Of a stretch of 64,000 bases of DNA, positions 48,920 to 61,400 are shown piece by piece. The stretch is from Symbiodinium natans (taxonomy: Eukaryota > Sar > Dinophyceae > Suessiales > Symbiodiniaceae). The first letter of the stretch is position 1, and every line of letters begins with the position of its first letter. Position numbers and translations under genes: made by a program. The notes beneath the pieces were generated by a model. It worked only from the letters and a program-made list of their open reading frames with translations, searched no databases and had not been told where the DNA came from. The stretch spans positions 62,001 to 126,000 of the forward strand of contig CAJNDS010000035.1 of assembly GCA_905221605.1 (NCBI GenBank). Reading direction: 5' to 3'.

Positions 48920-50520
48920 TGAGGCTGCAAAGTCTCATCCTGCCGATCTTCACCAGACAGACCGCCTTGCTCCGAGCTACGCGCTCTGACATGTCACAGA
49001 GAGATCTGACAAGGTCACAGGGAGGCTTGATATGCAGCCCGCATGCGTGGGTTCGCTGGATCTTCCTGAAGCGCAGGGCAGTGTCGTCTGCAACGCCAGC
49101 ATTGGAGTGCACACCTATCAGTTCGCTGCAGCGGTATGGCACCACCTGGAATCCAAGCACCTGGGGCAAAGCCTGGCAACTCGCTTGGCAACGCAACCAT
49201 GGTGCAGAAGCCGCAGGGTAGCTCTGTGCCCTCACTCACACCTTGTTACAATAAACCCTTCCGCCAAAGCAAAACGACCAGGCTTTATGGGGCTCGCAGC
49301 AGCCGATCTTGATGTCAGTCTTCCATTCTGAGTCCGGTCCAATTGTTGGGTGTTCTGCTTCTGGCCCATGTCATATTCGCAGTCGCGGCCGTCTCAGCCA
49401 CTTCGGCATGCGTTGTGGCGGTACAGGGTCCTGGCCGATCAGCCGTGCATATCATCCCAGTGCCGCCCACCCTCCATGCACCACGAACTGCATCCTTGCT
49501 GCAGCTGCCTTGAACACAGGGAGGAGGTGCCCTGTTCGAATTGTGCTGCCTCTTCTCTGCAAAGTCTAAACATCTTCTGGGCCGCTTGCGTGCGAACTCC
49601 TGTCTTTGGCTGACGGCCTAGTGATTGTTGAGCCGGGCACTCGCAACACTGTCTCATAATGTGGCACTTCTTGCGCCGCTACCCGCAGGTCCTGAAACCT
49701 CAAGCAGGGTGGCATCCATGTGGGTGACGCTCCGGTCGCTGCGCAACATCACCCGGCAGCGCTCCCAGTAAAATCCATCCTGTTGAGCGAGCTCGTCACC
49801 TCTCCGTAGTCACTTTGCGCAATCGCCGGCCCGTTAACTGCCGGGCGAGCCACTTGCCTGAAACGGCCACCTGTCAGATCTTGCCAACTACCCGGGCCTC
49901 CGAGCGAGCAGTTTTTCACCGTCTGAGGTGCGGAGGGGCCAGCCTCTAAGCCAGCGCAACGACCTCGTTTCTCGCACCACGTGCCCTCACTGTGCCGCGC
50001 CGGATGTGCCATGACTCGGCTCGCCTCGGTTACACGGCGATGCAAGGAAGGTCCACAGTGCAGGGCGAAACCACGTTTCAGTGTTGAGCTATATGCAGGC
50101 TTGGCGGTGCAGTGCCCTCTCTAGGTAAGTTGCTTGGACCAACTTCGCGACACCAGTGAGCGGAGCATTGGTTAAGATCAGTGAGATGCTTTCTCTGAGC
50201 ATCGCGTCGGCCTACTAACGGTCCTGTGGCGCGTGTCGAGCACTCATCGGGAACTCCTTTGGCCTGTGCGAGGTGTGAAGCTCTCAAAGAAAATTGTGCC
50301 AGGGTTGACTGCCACTTGTCAGCCCAAACACTTTCAAAAAATCCTGTCCGAAAACCCCACGAAGCCTTGTCAGGAGCCCCGTGCAATATCTTGTGTGACA
50401 TCAGCAGAGAGGCATGAGGGGCTTTGGGTGCTTCTGTAATCTTCGAAGTTTCCAGGCTCTGCGCTTGCAAGATGCTCGAGCTCCCTTGACGAGACAGGGC
50501 GTGGTCCGCTGAGGGTATAA
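48920..50520. other. Unassigned sequence
   Basis: No gene or repeat recognised between the two telomere-type tracts. Confidence 0.45.
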
Positions 50521-50523
50521 GAT

Positions 50524-50577
50524 TGGGTTGAGGGTTGAGGGTTTAGGGTTTAGGGTCTAGGGTTTAGGGTTTAGGGT
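50524..50577. repeat. Interstitial telomere-type tract, copy 3
   Basis: About seven units of GGGTTTAGGGTTTAGGG with GGGTTGA and TCTAGGG variants at the left. Confidence 0.92.
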
Positions 50578-51185
50578 GCCTGCACGCGGGGGTAACTAGT
50601 CGTGTGATCCAATCACTCGACCCTCTGGGTGCATCCGGCACCATGACACACCGCAGCAAGAGACAGCGTCTCTGCAACTGTCGCAGGGCGATTCTTGAGT
50701 ACTGAGCAATTGGGTTTGCATTGGCAGTCTAGGAGTGCATCATCTGCCATCTGCCCGCAGTCTTCGATGCCGGTCGTTTTTCACGGATGGTGTAGAACGA
50801 GAATCACACAAGAAGCCAATATTTCCTGCGACGCCATGCGACGGCATGCGGTGAGCACCGAGAAGGCGGATGCCATGCAGCCCTTCGACTGGCTCAGCCT
50901 TGTCGATGGCAGCTTGGTGCAAGGAGACGGGCTCTGAATGCCCAAGCTCTCCCAACCTCTTGGCCAAATTTCGAGGCTTGGCCTATATCTTGGTGTACAT
51001 CTTGGTGCAGCTGATCTCTTGGATGACTCCAATTGTCTTTGTGGCTGATGCCAGGCTCCTTTTTGTTTGAGGTCCTAGCAAGACTTGTTGCTCTGCCGCT
51101 GTGAGCGTCAGTGCAGAGGCATGGGGCCTCAAGGCAAGCCATGAGCTGCCGACAGCCAGCTTCCATGAGCTGAAGTGCGCTCCAA

Positions 51186-51280
51186 CCAGGATGGGCGCTT
51201 GCCCTATAATTAATCCCCACAATCAACCCCATAAAGGGCCTTCTTAAAGCGGGTTATGGGGTAGAACAGCGCGTCCATGT
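51186..51280. repeat. Diverged relative of the 94-bp fold-back
   Basis: It shares CCAGGATGGGCG, CCCTATAAT, ATCAACCC, TAAAG and GGGTTATGGGGTA in order with 52005-52098. Confidence 0.75.
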
Positions 51281-52004
51281 AAACCCTAAACTCCGCATGG
51301 CTGCTTGCATGCCGCACGGCTGCTGCTTGCGTCCACGACTGCACGATGTCCCACAGGCAATTACTGTAAAAGCATGTAAAACCTAGCGCGCCTGAAAAGT
51401 CGGAATCCGCCCTTTACATGAGCTGGTCAAACCAAAACAACAAAACAGTGGAGCTGCATGCGGGCATACCTGAAATGCTTCGGGATGCTGTACCGTGTTG
51501 AACCACCAAGCGTAAGGTGAGAAGTGGCGTCCTTATGAGGAGATCATCCATGTCTATGCAGGCTATGTGCACCGGTGCTGCTCTGCCAACGTGGCACCCC
51601 GTCTGCAGTCAACTTGCACAGAGCTCTGTCTGTGGGTCCTGTGGCCAGCCTCACTCTTGGAGGCCCAGATTGAAAGAACATTCGGCACTCTGGCAGACTA
51701 AGCGAGCATAATGTTGCTCTAACAGCGACATGTACAGCAAGCCGTGCGCCCAGCACCCTGCCCGGATCCTTGCGCGGGACACTTGGCGGGGCAGCTTGGG
51801 TTCTGCCGGCTCCCTGAGACTTCCTACGATGCTGCACTAGACTTGTCTTCGTCTTGCCGCATGTTGATCTCCTTTGACATTGAGGTGGAGCATCGAAGAC
51901 AGTACGTCAGGTGTACGTGTGCCATGTTTCCGCGCCCGCCACGGCTGTCACTTCTGGGCCGTCAACGGGTCTCATGCTCAAGACGTTCAAGGCCCTACTG
52001 GCGG

Positions 52005-52098
52005 TACCAGGATGGGCGATTAGGCCCTATAATCCCCATCATCAACCCTATAAAGTGCCTTTGTAAAGGGTTATGGGGTATGATAGCCCGTCCTGGTA
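52005..52098. repeat. 94-bp fold-back element
   Basis: TACCAGGATGGGC at the left is inverted as GCCCGTCCTGGTA at the right. CCCTATAATCCCC pairs with GGGTTATGGGGTA inside. A diverged relative lies at 51186-51280. Confidence 0.8.
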
Positions 52099-53798
52099 GT
52101 GACCTGAGTGCTCAGATCCGATCTCGGACCTCGCAAATGTCACAGCTTTGACAAGAACTGCTGCGCTGCAGCGAACCTTTCAACCTTAAGGCCATATGCC
52201 TGTAGAAAAGCACCCGTAAAAGTTGCACCTTCGTGAAATTCATGTACGATTGCACGTCTCCGTGGCATGCAAGGGCCAGGATGCCCTAGAAAATGCTTTC
52301 CAACACGTGTCACTTCTGTTCTTCCCTCATCCGGCTTCTAGACTTCATGCATGAGCTGTAGCCTGTGTAAGCATGCGAACTCGTTCCGGATCCTGTACGT
52401 CACATTTCAACGTTGCGCATTTTAAGTTCAAGCGTGTGCCCTTGTTTGAGTTCATGCACCCCTGTACCTGCCAGGGAGGGGTTAAGCTCCGCGCACAATG
52501 TCGCCCGGCCTGACTTTGCCGCCCGTCCTTCTTTTCCCGCTTGCAGGGTCAACCTTGGATGCTTCGTCTCTCACATCCATGGGCTCTCAGCGGACACGGC
52601 GTGCACTTCAAGTGGACTCGGCACTCAGTTGGACGGCCGGTCTTCCTGAGAATCCATGGTTGCACTTGTTCGAACCCGTCTACAGCTACATGGCGAGTGC
52701 AACATACTTGTGCGGCTACGGCTCCAGTTGCTTTTGCATGGTGCCGACAGGCCAACCCACTTGGCCCCGAACAGGCACACAAGCTACGGAAGGTGGGTGC
52801 AAATGGAGTGGCCGTGTCATGCTTGAAGTGTGCCCTCCTGACGGAACGAGAAACTGAGGCTAAGAAAGTATCTGATTCTTTGTCCTTTGCCTTAAGTACA
52901 GCTGTTGTTGCATACCGCGCAGCACTAAATAGAGAGGGCCAGGGCGAGTGCATGTTCGTGGGAACGACAAGTGTATCAACACATAGGTTGGCTCTCGAAG
53001 CGAAGCTGCGGTGGCAAGCACATCGATGCTGCGAGCGTCGGATCGCTGGGACGAGCGTGCAGTAAGTCGCTAAGGATCCGGGCTTAGCCGACAGAAACCT
53101 CCCGAAGATATTGGGAGCTCGTTGGGCCATTTCCGCCGTACAGTGCCCAAAATAATCCTGGGGTGCATAGTTCAGTGCACCCCCGAGCTGCAAAAGCTGG
53201 GTTGACCTTGAAAATTTCGGACGTCTGGCTGCTGGACGCCGGGGAGGCAATCAGGCTGGGAGGTGAACTGCTTGCACCTGAAGTCCCTGAAGTAGGTTCT
53301 AAAGGCCCCTAAATATGAGGGTTTGACCTCCAAAATCCTAGGTCCTAGGTAAATGGCCCCCTTATATTCTCAGCAGCTCCCTGTTGAGGCTGCCCCCTCA
53401 GCATGAAGGCAGTCCTCTCTCGCTTCCCTGCGAACAGCATGCTCGGCCCGTGTTAGATTGATGCCCTCTTAGCAGTCTTGTATAACAAGTGCCCAGCCCG
53501 AAGGCCTCCGCGTCATCATGCCGCCCTGAATCCTGACCTCATGCAGCAAAGAGCTTGTAGGAACTTTCGCAGCAGGGCCAGGCGCTGCTGCAAAGTGCTG
53601 AGATCTGGTCTGCGTTGTCCCTAAACGTTGGCGTCCGAAACGCTGGAAGTCATTCCTCGACTCACAACATATTCCTCTGAACTTGCCAGAAAGATGCCAT
53701 GCACCGTTGCCGGGATGCGCGCAGTCGGCGGTTGAATTCGGGTAGAGGACGCGACTCTTCTGTCTCTCGAGCAGTCTGGCAATGGACAGGTCAATTCT

Positions 53799-53816
53799 AC
53801 CCTAAACCCTAAACCC
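53799..53816. repeat. Interstitial telomere-type tract, copy 4 (reverse orientation)
   Basis: CCCTAAACCCTAAACCC, opposite in orientation to copies 1-3. Confidence 0.9.
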
Positions 53817-53960
53817 ACTGGCCGCCACTGGCCTGTAGTTCTCAAAATGCCCTGGCGTTCGGAGGCCAGCTGGCTAACCTCCGCAGAAGGTTCGCGCAAG
53901 CGAGGTGCGGCTTCTGACAGGCCCGTCCAAATGCCCTGCAAAAGTGTCTTCAGATGTTGC

Positions 53961-54028
53961 CTAAACCCCAGACCCTTTCCCTAAACCCTAACCCTAAACC
54001 CTAACCCTAAACCCTAAACCCTAAACCC
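53961..54028. repeat. Interstitial telomere-type tract, copy 5 (reverse orientation)
   Basis: About nine CCCTAAA units mixed with CCCTAA. Confidence 0.95.
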
Positions 54029-54719
54029 GTAGATGGCTCCTCAAAGCTTGTGGCGATGTAGACTCGTTCACTTCAGGACGGGACACGTTGCTCGGTGGTT
54101 TTCCACAGCGCCGCCCTTTTCAGTGTGGGATTGCTCTTCCAGTGACCGTTGCCAGCTTCGCCAATCGCAGTGCTGCGACACAGCTTCGGCCTATGCCTAT
54201 GCCCTGTTTCACGCAGAGTGTCCAAGGCAGCTGACTGGCTCGGTAGTGACATGCGTGTGGCGCAGCAGGCATCCAGACGCCCTCCGTTAAGCATTCTTCT
54301 GCAACTGCAGGAAAGCATACGGTACCCAGACAGAGTTGAACCCGACACCCCAAACCCGAAAACGCGAACCTTACTAAATCTACTGTCAGTGACACCGCCG
54401 GCTCGTGTCGCCAACGTCGCCGGCACCTGCTGTTTGCAGGCTGCGCAGGCTTCACCGTGATTTTGCAGTGTCGGTCCGATCGACGCTTGCTTTTGTTGCA
54501 CTCTAGGATTTGTGGCATCACCAGCTATCAGATTCCGAAGTTGACTCGTACGCCGCGGCGAGGGCTCCGCTTCAGGAGGCAGGGGGCGTGAAACTGGGCA
54601 TTCCGACTCGGTGAAGACGTGTGCATAACATTGGCACTGGCCTTCCGTTCTGCCTTCCATTGCAACAGCACCTGCCTCAGGCGTCAAATGTTCTGAGGCG
54701 TTCGGACGTGCGGAGGTCC

Positions 54720-55615
54720 AAAGCTTGAGCTTCGCTTGGCCCCACCGAGGCTGAAGACTGGCCTTTCCCGCACCTTGCACAAACGGGCTGCCTCATGTGT
54801 TTGCGGCTTCCTTGGCAGGGCCAGGGGCCTGTACACATGAATGCAGCATGGAGTCGGAACACTCTTCGAAGCATGGCGATCAGTGGCAGCATTGATGTGG
54901 GATTGCCTGTCAGAGATTTTGGCAACTTGAAGGTGGGGAGGCTGAGATACCACAGCTGTATTGAGTCATTTAGGTCGGCACAGAACGCTTCGCCTTGCAC
55001 TTTGCTTGACGTTGGCCTTCTTGGCGTGTCGCATTGTGCATTCCGTTCAACGATGGCTGACATGGGTGGCCGAAATTCCTCGATCGAAGCCGTGTGACAA
55101 GCCCGCCCCTGCAGAAAGCAGACATGGGAACATGAGAGACAGCTCAGATGCTCGGACTCGAACATCAAGCTGTGCACTGTAAAGCCTTGCTGATGACTTT
55201 TGCCGAGTCGGTTCTGGCTGTATGCCTTCCATTGCGCCTTCCGCTGCCCTGCCCCGACCTCGTGCTTCACAAGGGCTGATGGCAGCGTGCTGCTTTCGGA
55301 CGTGAAGATGTCCAAACCGAGGCTGAAGACTCCCCTCTCCCGCACCTTGCACAAACGGCTGCCCATGCCTCGCGGCTTCCTTGGCAGAGCCAGGGGCTTG
55401 TACGCATGAATGCAGCATGGAGTCAGAACACTCTTCGAAGCATGGCGATCAGTGGCAGCACTGCTGTGGAATGGCCTGTCAGAGCTTCTGACTATGTGAA
55501 CTTTGGTCAGCTGGGGTACCACAGCTTCACTGAGGCATTCAGGTCGGCACAGAACACGCCGCCTTGTAGTTTCCTTGACGTTGGCCTTCTTGGCGTGTCA
55601 CATTGCGCATTATGC
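54720..55615. repeat. ~570-bp duplication
   Basis: 54740-55050 aligns with about 55305-55610. Shared blocks include CCGAGGCTGAAGACT, CGGCTTCCTTGGCAG, GAATGCAGCATGGAGTC and CTTGACGTTGGCCTTCTTGG. A weaker third copy starts near 55710. Divergence is clearly greater than in the 861-bp duplication. Confidence 0.85.
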
Positions 55616-55699
55616 CACTGTGGCTTCCAATCATATCCATCCCTAAACGGCGCCGCTGTGGCAAGCCTCCAGTCATTTGCTTCTGCTGCAGCGTAGGCT

Positions 55700-57340
55700 A
55701 CAGAGTCTTGCTGCTGCTTTCTTGGTACAGCCAGATGCCTTCATTCGTGAGGATGCAGTCAGAATTCCTCTCGCATGGTTGCAGAACGAACGCCGTGCTG
55801 CCAGGTGCCGGTTTCGACGTTGCCCCACAACAGTGCCGTTCTGAACAGTTGCTCAAGTTGCTCGATGCAGCTATGGTTGACGCTGTCTCACGTTTAGTTG
55901 TTGCTGGCCCATGTCCTCTGTATCCTTTGTGCACGTTGGCTGCAGAAGCAGAAGCCCCACTCCGTGAGCCATGAGCGCGAGGTTCTCACGGCCAAGCCCG
56001 ATGAGCCTGGTGCACAAAGCCGGCACAGGAGCCAGCTTGGCCGTGGCACCTGCCCTTCGCCCATCACGTCAAGAATCAAGCATGTCCAAGAAGATCTGAA
56101 GAAGATATAGAGCGTCTGCAGCAGCTTGTCGGTTCGGGTTCGCTTTTTGCTGCTTAGAAGGTCCCGCTGCTTGTGAGCACGTTGCTTTATGTCACTCTTC
56201 ACGGCTTTCCAAGCAGATGTTGGCCGCCAGTGGCAGGGGCAGAGGCGAGATAGTCGAGGAGGCTGCTCAGGCTGTTCGTTTAGATTCCCTTCTGGTGCAA
56301 GCAGCTTCCGCAACTTCTGCAAACCAAAGCTACAGTTTCATGCCCATGAAATTGCTACATAGAGGCTTTCTCGGCTTTGTGTCCGGCCTTCGGTGTCCAC
56401 CCTTCATCTGCCGTGTGAAGCTTCCAGCCATGACGCGATGAAGTGAGTCGTTGTGCGCGGATGCATCGATGACAGAGTTTGGTAAGCTGTGAGCTTTGCC
56501 GAGGACAGCTCGCTGCGGCTGTGAACGCGTCCGATGCCAAACATGAGGTCGCTTCCTTGGCCTGCTCCATCTGCCTGACTCTGCCTGCCGGCATCCTGTC
56601 CGTAACCTTTTGCGCCAGAGCTCCTATGCCTAGGAGCTTATCGGGACTGTCCTGCGCGCACATTTGTTCAGAATGGAGAGCCGTTGTCGCAACCTGCTCA
56701 GCAGGAAGGACGTTCGGGTGAGATGGGGATGGGCGTTCTCCCTCAGACTCACTCCCTTCACTGCCGTGGCGGCCAGCCAAGAGGACACAGCCCTAGCCAC
56801 TTCATCTGAAGCCAGACGCAGATGCCGGTCTCAGAGATCCGCCCTGTGGGCACCCATGTCGGTAAAGCCTGCGGCAGCATTTGCGCAGGTACATCGGCAC
56901 ATCTGCAGAGCAGCAGCATCTGTTGAATCTGCACGCGCTAGGCGAGGAATGTTTTTAGTCCAGCTGTGCTCCAATGCCTCTGTGGGCCTTCCTTCCACGA
57001 GCCTTTCGTGAGCTTTCACGATCTTCTTTCTCGCCTACCGCTGAGAAACCAATTGCGTGCATCTGCTGGATGGTTGTGCGGCTGTCAGGCACGGCTTTTG
57101 GGAAGCTTTCTTGTTGGAGTCATCTGATCTTCACTTGCTGTGAATGATGGGATGTGATGGGTATCGTTGTCAACAAAACTGGTTGGGGTCTTAGGCCCCC
57201 CAAATGCAGGTGCTTTGTGTGAACAGTGTTGCCGAACATTTTCAAACTTCCGCCCACACTTTGGCATTCTGCAATGTGTCGTTTGGTTCGAGGTCCTCTT
57301 TTAGTCCACGCTAAATCAAAGTACCACCATGCCCTTGCAC
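55700..57340. other. Unassigned sequence
   Basis: No gene, RNA or further repeat recognised. Confidence 0.45.
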
Positions 57341-57344
57341 CTGC

Positions 57345-57640
57345 CTCGGTTGTTAGTGTTGGTGTTAGTGTTAGTGTTCGTGTTCGTGTTCGTGTTAGTG
57401 TTAGACTTAGTGTTAGTGTTAGTGTTTGTGTTCGTGTTAGTGTTAGATGTAGTGTTTGTGTTCGCGTTCGTGTTAGTGTCAGTGCTAGACTTAGTGTTAG
57501 TGTTAGTCTTTGTGTTCGTGCAAGTGCTAATGCTAGTGTTTGTGTTCGTGTTCGTGTTAGTGTTCGAGCTAGTGTTATTGTTATTGTTAGTGTTGGTGTT
57601 CGTGTTCGTGTTAGTGTTAGTGTTGCTACTTTTTGTTGCT
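57345..57640. repeat. (GTTAGT/GTTCGT)n hexanucleotide microsatellite
   Basis: About 300 bp of GTGTTAGTGTTCGT units. It gives spurious Val-rich and Asn/Thr-rich frames on the two strands. Confidence 0.97.
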
Positions 57641-57719
57641 AGTGTTTTTGTTTCTGTTTGTCTGTTTGTTCGCTCGTTTGTCTGTTTGTTTGCTTGTTCG
57701 GTTGTTTGCATGCGTGCAT

Positions 57720-57770
57720 GCGGGCGGGCGGGCAGGCGCGCGGCTGTGTGTGTGTGTGTGTGTGTGTGCA
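57720..57770. repeat. GCGG and (GT)n tract
   Basis: GCGGGCGGGCGGGCAGGCGCGCGGC followed by (TG)n, similar in composition to 58220-58400 with the order reversed. Confidence 0.85.
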
Positions 57771-58220
57771 TACCTGTGCAGGGGGCAGGAGGTGCCGGAG
57801 AGTTTCCTACCAACGAAGACGCTCTCAGTGCACAGTGATATGGAGCAGGGACGCCATTTCCACATACCTGCAATTTTCCAGGTATCAATCAGAGATTCCC
57901 GTGGATCAAGGTGACGAAAGCTCGTGCAGTCGGCACATCCTCTTTCTCCCTTGCGCAGGGGCGTACGGTGTCATCTCCTACCGTACTCAATGAAGCTACA
58001 GAGATTGATGGGAAGTGCTGGTTGGCCACAAGCGTGTACCTGCCTCAAAATGCTTGTGACATCATGTACCCTCAACTCCCGACTTGTTCAACTCGGCAGC
58101 TGCATCTTTTCGCAAGTGCCTTGGTCTGCAGATACTACAGTTCTGTTTGGGTAGCCTGACGGCTTGAGAACGACAGTAAGGGCAGCTGATGACGCTCGTG
58201 GTGCTAAGAAAACACTCCTT

Positions 58221-58221
58221 G

Positions 58222-58257
<36 letters not shown>

Positions 58258-58400
58258 GGTGGGTGTGTGTGTGTGTGTGTGTGTGTGTGTCTGTGTGTGC
58301 GCGTGCGTGGCTGCGTGCGTGCGGCGGGCGGGCGGGCGGGCAGGTGGGCGGGCAGGCGTGCGGGCGTGCATGCGTGCGGGCGTGGGGGCGTGCCTGCATG
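58221..58400. repeat. (GT)n then GCGGGCGG/GCGTGC tract
   Basis: Two (GT)n runs separated by TTTTGGTGGG, then GC-rich GCGGGCGGGCGGGC repeats. Confidence 0.93.
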
Positions 58401-58499
58401 CATTTTGGGTTTTCGTTTGTGTTATCCACCCCGGTTGTTTCTGCTATATGTCTTTCCTCGACGGTTTCGGGTTTGGAGTGAGTTTAAGGCTTGGGAGAG

Positions 58500-61400
58500 G
58501 TGTCGAGTATATCTTAAGAATTATGCTTGCTTGCTGTCTAGTCTAGATCTTGGGCACGCGTGGGAGTTGTGAAGTACCTTCTTGCCCGGTCTCAACAGCT
58601 GAAAAATGCTGAAAAGGTAGATTCAAAACACACCCTTGGTGGAAGCTGTGCTTTAACCTTCCGCACATGTTCGAATTTCACTTCTCCAAATCGTGGAAAC
58701 CGCAACGATTGCTGCTGCAATGTTTGGCTCGCACATGCACCAACCAGTTCGCAATGCAATGTTGACGTTAGGCCAGGCACTTGTTCTGAGTTGCATTTTC
58801 ATGTCTTGCCGCCTGCAGCTGACGGTAGGGATGGTGTGATTGTGATTGTGACTGAAGGCATCTGCCATTGGCAGTCATGCTGCGAAAGCTTTGGAGCTCC
58901 ACTGGGGATACTTTCAGTTCGCAGGAGGAGGCAGTGCTACATGGCATGTGTCGACTCCCATAGCACAGGAAATCTCACGATTCTTTATGTGACAGGCTGC
59001 AATAGTTAACTTGGCTTCGGCACATAGCCGATTGGTGATTGAGAGTGGCCGCGTGAACACCAAGAGCGAGGCTGGTGACTTTAGTTTTCCAGCAGCAGAG
59101 TGCTGCAAGATCACCATGGTTGCTTTGTGCACAGCCAGGCTGGGTTCAACTCATGCGCCTTGTTTCTAGAAAGTTTGGATTCCACTGCGCGAGTTTCGAG
59201 CTCAGCATGGAAAGTTGGAAGTTTCCCAGGTCCACACAGCCAAAGGCCTTCTTGCAAATGTTCATGTAAACGCATTTTGCAGGTCATGCACATCGATGCA
59301 GCGCCTCGGAAGTTCGCCCAGCAGATCTCATGATTTGTGCCGCGCATGCTTTCAAGGTCCTTGGTATGCTGTCCGTGCAGGTACCGATCTTCCTTCACAA
59401 TAAACTACCGGGCACTTTTTCCAGATGAGGCCGAAGCGACCAGAAGCTTTTTTTATGCGAGATGTTTGGCTCGTACATATTCGTCCGTCAGAATGGACGG
59501 CAGCGCTCGAAAGTCCGGTGCTGTTATGGCGGTTGCATGAACAGGCAAGGAACTACCGTGTCGACGTGCTTGAGGCTGGATCAGCGAAGTCTTGTTGTCG
59601 AGTTTATCTTGGCTAGCCATCGCTGGGAAGGCAAGTGTCGAGCAGTATGCGGTTATCTGGGTCAACGGAGACAAGGCCGACCATGCAGAGCTATGCAGCT
59701 TTCAGATGTTGCTGTTTCGGTTGGAAGTGAACGAAGCAGCCAGAGGCTGCAGATAAGTTCAGTTGGGAGTTTCAGTGACTTTGGTGTGTGTGTGTGGTCA
59801 TCATGCCACTGAAAACAGCCTTGTCAGTTCGAATTCAGCGCGGAAGCCATGCGTCGCGCAGAGGCACAGTGGGGCCAGTCAGCTCTGAAAGCTACCTTCT
59901 TGAGACTTCTAGGTTGTCTTGCTGATTGCATAGATGTGTCTATGAATCCAGCCTGCGTGGTCCTGGTTAGGCTCTGCAGAGATGCTGGGCTGATTTGGCT
60001 ACACTTCTCGAGAGATGGAACACGGAGCAGGCTTCATGTGCATACTTGTGCCATTCGCTGTAAAGTCTGGAGTCTAGATGCATCTAGCGTTTGGTGTTTA
60101 TAGAAGGTCCGTGCTTCCCGACCATCAAGAAGCGACTTTCGAGATGCGCTTGTGCCATGACTGTGCTTGGGGGGCGGGGGGGATTTGAGGCCATTGTCCA
60201 TCGCAGCTCATGTCGCTAACCTAGGTCGCTCTCGACGTTGCCTGGGCAAGTTTTGAGCACAAGTGCCCTCTTGCTTGCGGTTTTCATGCACAGTAGCTTT
60301 TCTCACTTCTTCGCCTCGCGCAAGCTCTCTTACGATTGACAGCGCATGACGAGAGAAAACTTTTGAAGATAAGTCTATGACGTACGTGCTCTCCATCAGG
60401 TGCAAGACATGATGTAGCGTGATGGAGTTAACAGATTCTGAAGCCACATTGGACCTCTTCTGCGAGCCATGAGCTATGGTGAGAACGCCAACTATGGGTA
60501 TGGCATTCAGGACATTGAGACATCAAGGGGAGCTTCCGTGATGCAACTTTTACCTGTTACATGCAAAGGAGCCCGAGGAGTCCCCGCCTGCAGGTTCTTG
60601 GTGGCTTGCGTCGCAGTTCAGAACAGCGGGTTGTGCTGTACACCTAATTGTATCAGCATGTACTCGTACCTCTAACAGCGAGTCAGAGGCGAACCAGGTT
60701 TGAGCTTGTCTCTTCCAGGGCAGCCTGTAAGCAGCTTCCTCGGAGCAAGCGACCAAGCTGATGGCCTTCCAAAAGGCCTCTGAAAGGCCGATTTCCCTTA
60801 TTTGAAGGGCCGTCCCACACGAAAACGAAACTGGCACTGCGAAGGATCTGGGATCTGTTCCCAAGGCTTCCCAAAGCCCCCCAGCGTCTGGTAGCATGTG
60901 AAGAGCAGTTCACTGGTAGAAAGTGAACCGAGACATGGGGCACGGAAGGTCAAATGAGCGTCTGATTTGCAGGCTTTTGAATCTCATACTGTAGTTTGAG
61001 CATGCTGATGTTTGTTTGGGTGACCTGGGGGAGTCCCAAGTGGCTCTGCAGCCATGTCCAGCCCGACACGAAAGCCCGGAAGACCCGAAAAGCCCAGAAA
61101 GCCAGCTTGTCAACCTTCCTCATCCTTCCTCTGCAAATTCCTCTGCCTTCCCTGCCTTCCCTCTGTGTGTGTGTGTGTAGATGTTCCAAGATCCTTGATC
61201 TGCCTCCGAGGCCACGGGACTGGAAGGCAGCTTGGACCATCTTGGGCCTTAGAAACTCATCTTTGCTACTGGCTGGGGATGCGTATCGAGTTCTACGGTG
61301 TCTCGCAGTTCATTGTTTCGTACTCGGATAGATTCTGTGCCAAGACTTGTCTCAACCGTGTGGTCTTGCTGGCGCTGTCGCCAAGTCAGCTTCACCATTC

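Larger units (their letters stand above)
50580..53795. other. Unassigned sequence holding two small fold-backs
   Basis: Apart from the fold-back sequences at 51186-51280 and 52005-52098, nothing is recognised. Frames of up to about 230 codons on the minus strand (52549-53250) lack motifs. Confidence 0.45.

Noticed and set aside
52660-52690. tRNA B-box-like GTTCGAACCC
   Set aside because: No A box or foldable cloverleaf around it.
57226-57888. Val-rich and Asn/Thr-rich ORFs
   Set aside because: Translation of a hexanucleotide microsatellite.
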